From positions 1-40,505 of the forward strand of contig JAPPFC010000055.1 of assembly GCA_028824015.1 (NCBI GenBank): 40,505 bases of DNA, given 5' to 3'. Positions 32,658 to 40,211 of the stretch are shown piece after piece; the first letter of the stretch is position 1, and each line of letters begins with the position of its first letter. The DNA comes from a bacterium (GTDB lineage: Bacteria; Actinomycetota; Acidimicrobiia; Spongiisociales; ZC4RG35). Position numbers and translations under genes: made by a program. A model generated the notes under the pieces. That model was given only the letters and a program-made list of their open reading frames with translations, ran no database searches and was not told the origin of the DNA.

Positions 32658-34042
32658 GCGTCAACCGGAACCGGGTCGTGGTGGTGGGGGGCGGATTGGC
32701 GGGATTGGCTGCGGCGCTGGAAGCCGTTGACGGGGGAGCCACAGTTACCCTGCTGGAGCGGCGTCCCCGCCTGGGCGGCGCCACCTGGTCGTTCCAGCGC
32801 CGGGGGATCTGGTTCGACAACGGCCAACATGTCTTCCTGCGTTGCTGCACCGCCTACCGGGCATTCCTCGAGCGCATCGGAGTAGCGGACCGCGTTTTCC
32901 TGCAGCGCCGACTGGACATTCCCGTGCTTCGGCCCGGGGGAGCGACCGGGTCTATCCGGCGCACCGCCGGCCCCGCTCCCCTGCATCTGGCTCCGGCGTT
33001 GCTGACCTATCCCCACCTGAAGCCCCGCCAGCGGCTCAGAGTGCTGCGAGCAGGGTGGGCTCTACGCCGCCTCGATCCTGACGATCCGGCGCTTGACGAC
33101 ATCGCCTTCGGCGACTGGCTCTCCGACCACGGCCAGGACGCGGCGGCCGTCGAGACGTTCTGGAACCTGGTGGTGCTGCCCACGGTCAATGTCACGGCCG
33201 CCGAGGCTTCCCTCAAGCTGGCCGCCAAGGTATTCGTGACCGGATTGCTGACCGATGCCCCGGCGGCCGACATCGGTTGGTCCAGGATACCCCTGGCGGC
33301 CCTGCATGGCGACGCCGCCCGACGGGCCCTGGAGTCCGCCGGCGGCCTGGTCAGGACGCGCGCCGGGGTCACCGGCGTGGGGACCGACTCCTCCGGCGGT
33401 CTCACTGTGCAGGTCGACGGGGAGCCTGTGGCAGCAGACTCGGTGGTGGTGGCGGTGCCGCATGATGCGGTGGACTCTCTTCTCCCACCCGGCAGCATTC
33501 CTGCCCAGGACCGGCTGGGAGATCTCGGCGTCTCGCCGATCATTAACGTGCACCTCGTGTACGAACGTCCGGTTACCGATCTGGGAATGTTCGCCGCCGT
33601 CGACAGCGACGTCGAGTATGTGTTCGACCGGACCGAGGCGGCCGGCCTGGACGACGGCCGCCAGTGTCTGGCCCTGTCTCTGTCGGCCGCCAACTCCTAT
33701 CTCAGATGGAGCGCAGCGGACCTGATTGCCCACTTCAGCGGCGAGTTGGCCCGCTTGGTTCCCGCCGCTGCCCGCGCAACCCTTACCGAGTCGATCGTCA
33801 CCCGGGAGCCAACCGCCACATTCAACGGCGTGCCGGGAACCCACCGCCTCCGCACCGGCGCCGAGTGCGCCATACCGGGTGTGTACCTGGCGGGCGCCTG
33901 GTGCGATACGGGATGGCCGGCCACGATGGAGGGGGCGGTTCGCAGCGGGACCCGGGCGGGACGCCTCGCCGCCCGGTTCGCAACCACTGCCCCACCCCGG
34001 TCCCCCACAACCGGTCGGTCCGCGGCGCCGATCCAAGCATGA
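32654..34042 (+). CDS. hpnE: Hydroxysqualene dehydroxylase HpnE
   Basis: A 462-residue FAD-dependent enzyme reducing hydroxysqualene to squalene. The dinucleotide-binding loop is GGGLAG (12-17), followed by LLERRPRLGGATWSF (about 33-47) and DNGQHVFLRCC; the C-terminal FAD-binding stretch is PGVYLAGAWCDTGWPATMEGAVRSG (in pieces, about 415-440). These are typical of HpnE and related phytoene-desaturase-like proteins. It starts at GTG 32654 over the hpnD stop (GTGA) and overlaps the polyprenyl synthase start by 4 bp. Residues after about 445 form a variable Pro/Ser/Thr tail. Confidence 0.93.
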   Translation: MSVNRNRVVVVGGGLAGLAAALEAVDGGATVTLLERRPRLGGATWSFQRRGIWFDNGQHVFLRCCTAYRAFLERIGVADRVFLQRRLDIPVLRPGGATGSIRRTAGPAPLHLAPALLTYPHLKPRQRLRVLRAGWALRRLDPDDPALDDIAFGDWLSDHGQDAAAVETFWNLVVLPTVNVTAAEASLKLAAKVFVTGLLTDAPAADIGWSRIPLAALHGDAARRALESAGGLVRTRAGVTGVGTDSSGGLTVQVDGEPVAADSVVVAVPHDAVDSLLPPGSIPAQDRLGDLGVSPIINVHLVYERPVTDLGMFAAVDSDVEYVFDRTEAAGLDDGRQCLALSLSAANSYLRWSAADLIAHFSGELARLVPAAARATLTESIVTREPTATFNGVPGTHRLRTGAECAIPGVYLAGAWCDTGWPATMEGAVRSGTRAGRLAARFATTAPPRSPTTGRSAAPIQA

Positions 34043-35055
34043 AGCGTCGCACGCCCGAAGTGCTGGAGTGGGCCCGCACTCTGGTCGAGCCGGCTTTGGA
34101 GGCCGCCACCGACCGTCTCTCAACTGATCTGGGGCTCCCGGCCCGCTATCACTTCGGCTGGGTCGACGCCCGCGGATTGCCGCTCCCCGAAAGTCTCCAC
34201 GGCAAGGGCGTTCGTCCCACCCTGGCCCTCTTGTCAGCCCAAGCGGCCGGCGGGCCGGCCGACATAGCCCTTCCGGGCGCAGTGGCCGTCGAATTGGTCC
34301 ACAACTTCTCGCTGGTCCACGACGACATCATCGACGACGACGCCGAACGGCGCCACCGGGCGACCGTCTGGAAGGTCTTCGGCGTGGGGGACGCCATCAT
34401 CGTGGGGGACGCCATGATGGGGCTGGCTTTCGAATTGCTGCTCGAGGAAGCCACACCTGCCCGCACCGCCGCGGCGACCGATCTGATCCGGGCCACGATG
34501 GCCATGATCTCCGGCCAGTACATGGACATGTCGTTCAACCGTCGGGAGACCGTCGGGGTGACCGAATGCTGGGAGATGGTGTCCCGAAAGACCGGCGCCC
34601 TGCTGGCGCACGCCAGCGCGGTGGGGGCGATCCTGGCGAATGCACCGTCCCAAACCGTGGAGGCGCTGCGTCGTTTCGGCCAGGAGCTGGGGCTTTGCTT
34701 CCAGGCTATCGACGACCTGCTGGGTATCTGGGGTGAACCCTCGGTGACCGGGAAGCCCGCCGGGAACGATCTGAGAGAGCGCAAGAAGTCCATTCCCGTC
34801 GCCGTCGCCCTCAGTTCGGGAACCAGGGCCGGCGAGATGCTGGCCGACCTCTACGCCCAGGAGCACTTGGACGAGGACGACATCGCCAGGGCGGCAGCCC
34901 TCGTGGAGGAAGCGGGTGGGCGAGCCGCAACCGCCGAGGCCGCCCGGGATTGCATGCACCGCGCCGCCGAAGCCCTGGCCACCGCCGATCTCGAGGAGCA
35001 GGCAGCCCAGGAATTGCTGGACCTGGCAAGCTTCGTCGTCAACCGGGAGTTCTGA
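34039..35055 (+). CDS. Polyprenyl diphosphate synthase
   Basis: A 338-residue trans-prenyltransferase that extends isoprenoid chains. Key features are GKGVRPTLALLSA (about 55-67), the first aspartate-rich motif HDDIIDDD (about 94-101), and the second region FQAIDDLLGIWGE, which holds DDLLG in place of full DDxxD, as in several actinobacterial geranylgeranyl or farnesyl synthases. The product length cannot be read with confidence; farnesyl diphosphate is the substrate that HpnD needs, so a farnesyl or geranylgeranyl synthase is likely from context. ATG 34039 overlaps the hpnE stop by 4 bp. No squalene-hopene cyclase follows; the next gene is on the other strand, 28 bp away. Confidence 0.9.
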   Translation: MKRRTPEVLEWARTLVEPALEAATDRLSTDLGLPARYHFGWVDARGLPLPESLHGKGVRPTLALLSAQAAGGPADIALPGAVAVELVHNFSLVHDDIIDDDAERRHRATVWKVFGVGDAIIVGDAMMGLAFELLLEEATPARTAAATDLIRATMAMISGQYMDMSFNRRETVGVTECWEMVSRKTGALLAHASAVGAILANAPSQTVEALRRFGQELGLCFQAIDDLLGIWGEPSVTGKPAGNDLRERKKSIPVAVALSSGTRAGEMLADLYAQEHLDEDDIARAAALVEEAGGRAATAEAARDCMHRAAEALATADLEEQAAQELLDLASFVVNREF

Positions 35056-35083
35056 CGGGAACCCGTTCCCTACCGGACGGGCA

Positions 35084-35464
35084 TCAGATGACAACCAATT
35101 CCACCCGGTAGTCCCCCAGGCCGGCATCGGCGGTCAGCAACTCGAGGCCTTCAACTTGAGCCTGGGCAACCAGCATCCGATCAAAGGGGTCCCTGTGATG
35201 CAACGGCAACTCCCCGACCCTGGCCGCATGCTCGATGGTCACTGCCAGAGGAGCAAACCCGCTCGCCAGGATTGCTTCTCCCACATCGTCAGGCACCGTG
35301 AGTTTCCCGATCGAACTCTTAATGGCCATCTCCCACACGCTCACCGCGCTGACGGCTACGTAATGTCCGGGATTGGCGATTAAACGGCGAGCCTCCTGAC
35401 CGAGCCTCTGATCATCAGACAACCACCACAACACCACATGGGTGTCCAGCAGTAACCGCCTCAC
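35084..35464 (-). CDS. vapC: PIN-domain toxin (VapC family)
   Basis: A 126-residue PIN-domain ribonuclease of the group starting LLLDTHVVLWWL and containing HHRDPFDRMLVAQA. The acidic residues D7, E45, D95 and D113 are in place. This subgroup is usually paired with a Phd-type antitoxin, as here. GTG 35464 overlaps the antitoxin stop by 4 bp. The pair lies at the end of the squalene operon, convergent with the polyprenyl synthase. It is unrelated in detail to the VapC at 12388-12756: both partner type and signature motifs differ. Confidence 0.9.
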   Translation of the reverse strand: MRRLLLDTHVVLWWLSDDQRLGQEARRLIANPGHYVAVSAVSVWEMAIKSSIGKLTVPDDVGEAILASGFAPLAVTIEHAARVGELPLHHRDPFDRMLVAQAQVEGLELLTADAGLGDYRVELVVI

Positions 35465-35703
35465 GTCCCCGACGCATCGTCTGCGCCTTCAAATGCATCG
35501 AACACTTCAGCAGGAGTCTCATCGAAGTCAGGCGCCATCCACACTTTGCCCTTCCACAGACCCGGAACCCGGGAAGCCGGTTGGTAGGGCGTGAGCCGCA
35601 GGTAGGGCTTTCCGTGCCGACAGATCACAACCTCCTCTCCCTCCCATACCAACCGACCCAACTTGGACAATTGCGACTTGGCTTCATGCATGTTGACCTG
35701 CAC
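35461..35703 (-). CDS. Phd/YefM family antitoxin
   Basis: An 80-residue antitoxin with the typical start MQVNMHEAKSQLSKL (N-terminal DNA-binding fold), then EEVVICRHGKPYLRLTPY. The C-terminal toxin-binding part is acidic (DFDETPAEVFDAFEGADD). GTG 35703 is chosen because the family normally starts MQVNxHEAK and an AAGGAG ribosome binding site lies 7 nt before it; the ATG at 35691 would delete the conserved start. It overlaps the PIN toxin gene by 4 bp. An AT-rich promoter with an inverted repeat precedes it. Confidence 0.9.
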   Translation of the reverse strand: MQVNMHEAKSQLSKLGRLVWEGEEVVICRHGKPYLRLTPYQPASRVPGLWKGKVWMAPDFDETPAEVFDAFEGADDASGT

Positions 35704-35723
35704 AATCCGCTCCTTAGTTTGTT

Positions 35724-35755
35724 TTATTAGCTAAATCTAAATATAAGCCTAATAA
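35724..35755 (-). promoter_or_regulatory. AT-rich promoter/operator of the Phd-VapC pair
   Basis: TTATTAG (35724-35730) and CTAATAA (35749-35755) form a perfect 7-bp inverted repeat with centres 25 bp apart; an 8-bp palindrome TTAGCTAA (35727-35734) lies within. TATATT on the minus strand (forward 35740-35745) can serve as the -10 box between the arms. Phd antitoxins usually bind palindromes at their own promoter, so autoregulation fits. The chromate transporter starts divergently from the far side. Confidence 0.5.
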
Positions 35756-35803
35756 CCTCGGCCTTCCAATGAGGCCACTTGTCGGCATGCTATTTTGAGC
35801 CAG

Positions 35804-37021
35804 GTGAAAAACGCGGCCGACGTACCCGGGGCCCGTAAGGGACGGTTCTGGGAGGTCTTCTGGGTTGCGCTCCGCTTGGGCCTTACCTCATTCGGGGGCC
35901 CGGTGGCGCATTTCGGATACTTCCATGAGGAGTACGTCGAAAGACGGAGATGGGTGGATGAGGGAACTTTCGCAGATCTCCTCGGCCTCTCCCAGGCGTT
36001 CCCCGGGGCGGCGAGTTCCCAACTGGGCTTTGCGATCGGAATGGTGAGGGGAGGGTTGCGGGGAGGATTGGCGGCATGGTTGGGCTTCACCCTTCCCTCG
36101 GCCGTGATCCTCACCACCCTGGGTCTGGGCGCTGCTCGAATCGGGGACCAGGCACAGGGGTGGGTACACGGACTGGTGGTGGTTGCCGTGCCGGTTGTGG
36201 CCCTGGCAGTGTGGAAGTTGTGGTCCAGCCTGGCCCCGGACCCGTTCCGAAGTTCGATGGCCGTGGCGGCTGCGGTGGTCATGGTGGCATTCCAGTCTTC
36301 CGCCAGAGCTACCACGGTGCTGGTGATCGTCCTGGGAGGTCTGCTGGGATGGAGGTTCTGCCGGGATCGCCCAGCCGACTCCGGTCACCGGCGCTTGCCG
36401 TCGCTGAGCCGGAAGTCGGGGGTGATCGCCGCCGCCGTCTTCTTCGGCCTTCTGATAGCCCTCCCCATCGCCAGCCGGGTCACCGAAGTCGAGTTCGTGG
36501 AGGTGACCGACGCCTTCTACGGATCCGGGGCGCTGGTATTCGGCGGCGGACCGGTGGTGCTGCCCCTGTTGGAACCGGAGGTGGTCGGCACCGGTTGGGT
36601 GGACCCCGAACTCTTCATCGCCGGCTACGGCGCCGCTCAGGCCATCCCCGGGCCGGTCTTCACATTCTCCTCGTACCTGGGAGCGGTCATGACTCCCGAG
36701 CCAAACGGGATACCCGGGGCGGCGCTGGCCCTGGTGGCCCTGTTCCTGCCGTCCCTCCTGATGGTGATGGCCACCCTGCCTTTCTTCGCGGCGCTGCGCA
36801 CCCACACCGGGGTCCAGGCAGCGCTGCGGGGAGTGAACGCGGCGGTAATCGGGATCCTCCTGGTGGTCCTATACGACCCCCTGTGGACCAACGCCATCCG
36901 TCAGCCTTCGGATCTTGCGCTGGCCCTGGTCGGGTTCGGGCTCCTGGCATTCTGGAAGGTGCCACCCTGGGTGGTGGTACTCCTCACCGCCGCCGCCGGA
37001 GGCGTGCTGACTGCTCTCTAA
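35804..37021 (+). CDS. chrA: Chromate transporter, two-domain CHR family
   Basis: A 405-residue membrane transporter expected to export chromate. Two CHR repeats are visible: the first (about 15-180) with LTSFGGPVAHFGYFHEEYV, SQAFPGAASSQLGFAIG and RGGLRGG; the second (about 210-400) with YGSGALVFGGGPVVLPLLE, GYGAAQAIPGPVFTFSSYLG and PGAALALVALFLPSLL. The frame opens at TTG 35795, but the TTG overlaps a -10-like TATTTT (35791-35796), and GTG 35804 is 7 nt after that box, suggesting a leaderless start at GTG. The gene ends 4 nt inside the convergent DprA-like gene. No chromate reductase or regulator is nearby; CHR proteins may also carry other oxyanions. Confidence 0.92.
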   Translation: MKNAADVPGARKGRFWEVFWVALRLGLTSFGGPVAHFGYFHEEYVERRRWVDEGTFADLLGLSQAFPGAASSQLGFAIGMVRGGLRGGLAAWLGFTLPSAVILTTLGLGAARIGDQAQGWVHGLVVVAVPVVALAVWKLWSSLAPDPFRSSMAVAAAVVMVAFQSSARATTVLVIVLGGLLGWRFCRDRPADSGHRRLPSLSRKSGVIAAAVFFGLLIALPIASRVTEVEFVEVTDAFYGSGALVFGGGPVVLPLLEPEVVGTGWVDPELFIAGYGAAQAIPGPVFTFSSYLGAVMTPEPNGIPGAALALVALFLPSLLMVMATLPFFAALRTHTGVQAALRGVNAAVIGILLVVLYDPLWTNAIRQPSDLALALVGFGLLAFWKVPPWVVVLLTAAAGGVLTAL

Positions 37022-38004
37022 GACTTTCCGGACAGGGCCGACTCCTCGAAGAGGGAAGCCTGTTCCGGGCGAGAAGAACTACCGGAGTTTTCCTCGATAT
37101 CCTGTCCTCCCACTTCCCATACTGCTTCGAGTTCATCGATGGATCGAATGGGCTGGGCTCCCCTCTCCTCAAGTAAGTTGTTTCCCAGACCTTCCCCTGG
37201 TCCTCTCCATACTCCGACTCGCCCAAACCCCTTTTCCAGCGCCTCGGTTGCGCCCGACCAGGTACCTCCCCTGTGGGTCCCACTGGCCACTACCACGGTG
37301 ATCTCGGACAGAGCGTAGATGAGCTTGTTGCGACCCATGGCGGTCCAGACTTTGAAGGGTGTTTCAGGGCTATAGGGAGTGCACATAACCGTTCGATCCT
37401 CATAGATCGCCCTGCGCACATCAGGATTCCTGAGGTTTCGGACGAGAGAATCAGCCAGAACGCCGATCACATTTCCGCCAGCCTGGAACGCCGCGTTCAT
37501 AGCTAACTGATCAACTCCGCGCGCACCGCCGGAAACGAGGGAGAAACCCAGCTCGACCGCCTTGGCAGCAATGTCCTTTGCCACTTCTGCTCCCTCGGGA
37601 GAGACATCGCGGCTACCTACTACTCCAATTCCAGGCTTTTCGAACAATTCGATGGCTCCGGCAGCGTGAACCGTAGCTGGCGCCTTGGATCGAAGCCGGT
37701 CTTGTAAGTGCCTCGAATAGTACTCATCAAAGGGTGTCAAGGTCCATATGCCCGAATGTTCAAGTTTCTCCAGTTCGAAAGCTATGGCTCTAACCCGATT
37801 GAGCAAGACAACGATCCTGGACGCTAGTTTCCTGCCCAAACCGTGATCACTCACCAGTTGTTCCTCGGTTCGGCCTAACAGGACGCCAGGTCGCGGACAA
37901 ACTTCCCGAAGTTTCCAGTATTCGGGGGCCGACAGAGGCTGCATTCCCTTGCTGTGCATCCTGCTGACTAGCAAGATCGTGGCTAGAGAATCCTCGTTCC
38001 TCAC
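37018..38004 (-). CDS. DprA-like Rossmann protein partnered with RecQ-PRTase
   Basis: A 328-residue protein with a DprA/LOG-type Rossmann domain. GIGVVGSRDVSPEGAE has GSR at 130-132; SGGARGVDQLA (158-168) and GNVIGVLADSL follow; THRGGTWSGA resembles the ligand loop of the DprA superfamily. The N-terminal 110 residues show a helical region with GLGRKLASRIV, perhaps helix-hairpin-helix DNA binding. It lacks the winged-helix end of ordinary DprA; the C-terminus is acidic and Ser-rich. It differs clearly from the chromosomal DprA at 24923-26014. GTG 38004 overlaps the helicase stop (GTGA). In PsyrTA and ShosTA modules a DprA-like protein is described as the partner of a RecQ-like or PRTase protein (recalled, not searched); a similar antitoxin or sensor role is inferred. 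Confidence 0.88.
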   Translation of the reverse strand: MRNEDSLATILLVSRMHSKGMQPLSAPEYWKLREVCPRPGVLLGRTEEQLVSDHGLGRKLASRIVVLLNRVRAIAFELEKLEHSGIWTLTPFDEYYSRHLQDRLRSKAPATVHAAGAIELFEKPGIGVVGSRDVSPEGAEVAKDIAAKAVELGFSLVSGGARGVDQLAMNAAFQAGGNVIGVLADSLVRNLRNPDVRRAIYEDRTVMCTPYSPETPFKVWTAMGRNKLIYALSEITVVVASGTHRGGTWSGATEALEKGFGRVGVWRGPGEGLGNNLLEERGAQPIRSIDELEAVWEVGGQDIEENSGSSSRPEQASLFEESALSGKS

Positions 38005-40064
38005 GAGAGCGTCCTCCCAGCCGCATCGGCTAAAGCGAACGGATAGACCAGGCCTGCCCCGGCATCACGAAGCTTGCCACCGACAACCGTAAGGGTCCAT
38101 TTGGAATCGACTATGTCGTCAACCAGCAAGACTGGTCCGAGAGGAACGGGCGGCTGGATCTCGAAAGCATCTCTCACGTTGCGGTATTGCTGGTGGCTGT
38201 TTTGCATAAACTTTTGTTGCTCTGTGTCACGCACCTTCTCAACCACATTCTTGTAGGGAAGGCGGATCGATTCTGCCAGCCGAGCAGCAAAGTCCTGCAC
38301 AAGATTCGGAATTCTCAGCGAAGGGACGGAGGTGACCCAGGTCGGAGGCGGCTCAGGAGTCCAACGAGCACAGATCAGTTCAGCGGCGGCCGCTACCAAC
38401 TGTTCGCTGAAGCGTCCCTCCTCCAGCTTGCCTGACCGGACGAGAGTTCCCCAGCCGCTGTCCCCCCAAACCGCAAGAACTCGTCCTTGTTCGAGGCCTA
38501 GGTCTTCGGGAATTCTCTTGCGGTCCGGCCATTGTTTGCGAGGTCCAATAGTCAACTCGACTCTACGAAGATGTTCGACAGCCCTTTGGACAATTGCAGG
38601 ATCGAAACGAGTCACGAGGCTTTGACCTGTGCAGTTGTCACACATGCCACATGGCTCCGGATCCGCATCGTCGAGATATGAACCCAATAGCCGCATGCGG
38701 CATCCATTGGCGCGGATGTACTCGAGCATCTGTGTTTGCTCGGTTCTACGCTGGGCAGTTACCGACTCGACGCGGTTACGGTCAAAGGTCCATGGTTGCA
38801 GAGTTCTGCGCCACCCGTTTCCTTCACGTTCGATGGCCCCTTCCACCTCCAGGTTCTTGAGAAGGTTCTCGAGTTGTCCGGCTCGGACGTTCACCCATTG
38901 GAATAAAACGTCCCGAGGCACCGGTTCCGCCCGCCGCTCAAGCAACGACACCACCCGTTCCGCCAACCGAGCGGGAGGAAAAGCGCTGTGGATGAAATAG
39001 TCCTGTATGTCGGCGTCTTCTCTGCCGCTCAATAAGACCCCCCAAGACCGGTCCAACTCCCGCCCCGCTCTGCCTACCTGCTGGTAATACGCAATCGGCG
39101 AGCCTGGCGCCTGGTAATGGATCACGAAGGAGAGGTCAGGTTTGTCGAATCCCATACCGAGAGCCGAGGTCGCGACCACCACCTTTATCCCGTTGGACAG
39201 CAGAGCCTGCTCCGTCTCTATCCGGTCGTCAGAGTCCAAACCACCCCAGTAGGGAACCGCTTGGGTGCCAACTGATGTCAGCCATTCCGCTACTCGCTGC
39301 GCATCTCTGACGGTAAGACAGTAGATCACGCCTGTTCCCTCCACCTTCGAAAGCAAGTCGGCAAGCCACGTGAGACGCTCTGCCTGAGATGGGATCTCCA
39401 AGACATGCAGTCGCAGTCCGGCGCGTGCCAGGGGGCCCCTGATAATTCTGAGTCCTGAACCCAGTTGATTGGTTATGTCTTCTATCACACGGTCATTGGC
39501 TGTGGCAGTGCAGCACAGGAGCGGCACACCGGGGAGGAAGTCCAGGACGCGGGAGATCCTCCGGTAGTCAGGCCGGAAGTCGTGTCCCCAGTCAGAGATA
39601 CAATGCGCCTCGTCGATCACCAACAAACCGCTACGGCCAATGATTGTCGGTAATAACTCGTTTCGGAACCTTTGGTTGGCCAGCCGTTCAGGCGAGATCA
39701 ACAGGATGTCAACCATATCCTCTTCAAGCTTCTTCTCGACCTCCTCCCATTCGGCGCGGTTTGCGCTGTTGATAGTGACGGCGCGCACTTCCATCCGCTC
39801 CGCGGCCTCAATTTGATTGCGCATAAGGGCAAGTAGCGGTGAGACCAGCAGAGTTGGACCGGCGTCCCGATCGCGCAACATCCGGGTGGCGATGAAGTAC
39901 ACAGCGCTCTTCCCCCACCCGGTTCGCTGAACAAGAAGCACTCGCTCGCGCAGGGCAACAAGCCTGTGGATGGCGTCAAGCTGGTCAGGCCGGAAATCTG
40001 CGGCCGCATCCCCAGTTAGTGCTCGGAGTAGCCCAAGTGCTTCCAACTCAAACTTGTCTTTCAT
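38001..40064 (-). CDS. RecQ-type DNA helicase fused to a phosphoribosyltransferase-like domain
   Basis: A 687-residue protein. The RecQ helicase core (about 1-345) has Walker A TGWGKS (48-53), DEAH (151-154) in IDEAHCISDWGHDFRPDY, CCTATAND (184-191), ATSALGMGFDKPD (298-310) and QQVGRAGRE (328-336). A RecQ zinc site follows with C455, C472, C475 and C478. From about 500 the RQC/HRDC order is replaced by a ComF-like phosphoribosyltransferase region: VTSVPSLRIPNLVQDFA (577-593), YRNVRDAF (627-634) and VLLVDDIVDSKWT (645-657), where the usual TTGAT of the PRPP loop reads DSKWT. ATG 40064 has AAGGAAG upstream and is preferred to TTG 40067. It is coupled to the DprA-like gene. The sequence looks less GC-rich than its neighbours, suggesting acquisition. 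Anti-phage or toxin function is inferred from PsyrTA/ShosTA-like composition. Confidence 0.9.
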   Translation of the reverse strand: MKDKFELEALGLLRALTGDAAADFRPDQLDAIHRLVALRERVLLVQRTGWGKSAVYFIATRMLRDRDAGPTLLVSPLLALMRNQIEAAERMEVRAVTINSANRAEWEEVEKKLEEDMVDILLISPERLANQRFRNELLPTIIGRSGLLVIDEAHCISDWGHDFRPDYRRISRVLDFLPGVPLLCCTATANDRVIEDITNQLGSGLRIIRGPLARAGLRLHVLEIPSQAERLTWLADLLSKVEGTGVIYCLTVRDAQRVAEWLTSVGTQAVPYWGGLDSDDRIETEQALLSNGIKVVVATSALGMGFDKPDLSFVIHYQAPGSPIAYYQQVGRAGRELDRSWGVLLSGREDADIQDYFIHSAFPPARLAERVVSLLERRAEPVPRDVLFQWVNVRAGQLENLLKNLEVEGAIEREGNGWRRTLQPWTFDRNRVESVTAQRRTEQTQMLEYIRANGCRMRLLGSYLDDADPEPCGMCDNCTGQSLVTRFDPAIVQRAVEHLRRVELTIGPRKQWPDRKRIPEDLGLEQGRVLAVWGDSGWGTLVRSGKLEEGRFSEQLVAAAAELICARWTPEPPPTWVTSVPSLRIPNLVQDFAARLAESIRLPYKNVVEKVRDTEQQKFMQNSHQQYRNVRDAFEIQPPVPLGPVLLVDDIVDSKWTLTVVGGKLRDAGAGLVYPFALADAAGRTLS

Positions 40065-40103
40065 CAATCTTCCTTATCCGCTTGTCTGTCCCGCAAACGT
40101 GAC

Positions 40104-40133
40104 ATATCAAAGCGTATTTGATGGGTGTGACAA
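40104..40133 (-). promoter_or_regulatory. Promoter and inverted-repeat operator of the RecQ-PRTase module
   Basis: On the minus strand TTGTCA (forward 40128-40133; 5 of 6 to TTGACA) is 18 bp from TGATAT (forward 40104-40109). Within this span lies the inverted repeat ATCAAA-gcgta-TTTGAT (40106-40122), placed where a bound protein would block polymerase. Direct GTCAC copies flank it on the minus strand. Transcription would start near 40097, about 33 nt before the ATG. Confidence 0.45.
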
Positions 40134-40211
40134 CTCATCCTTGGCGAAGACCGGGAGGGCGGCCTCTGGTCGCACTGAACCATCGGATCAATCGGCGGAA
40201 GGGCAGGCCTG

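Noticed and set aside
35084-40064. Whole region as an integrated mobile element
   Set aside because: No integrase, transposase, terminal repeats or duplicated tRNA end found; XerC at 23917-24810 is the housekeeping recombinase.
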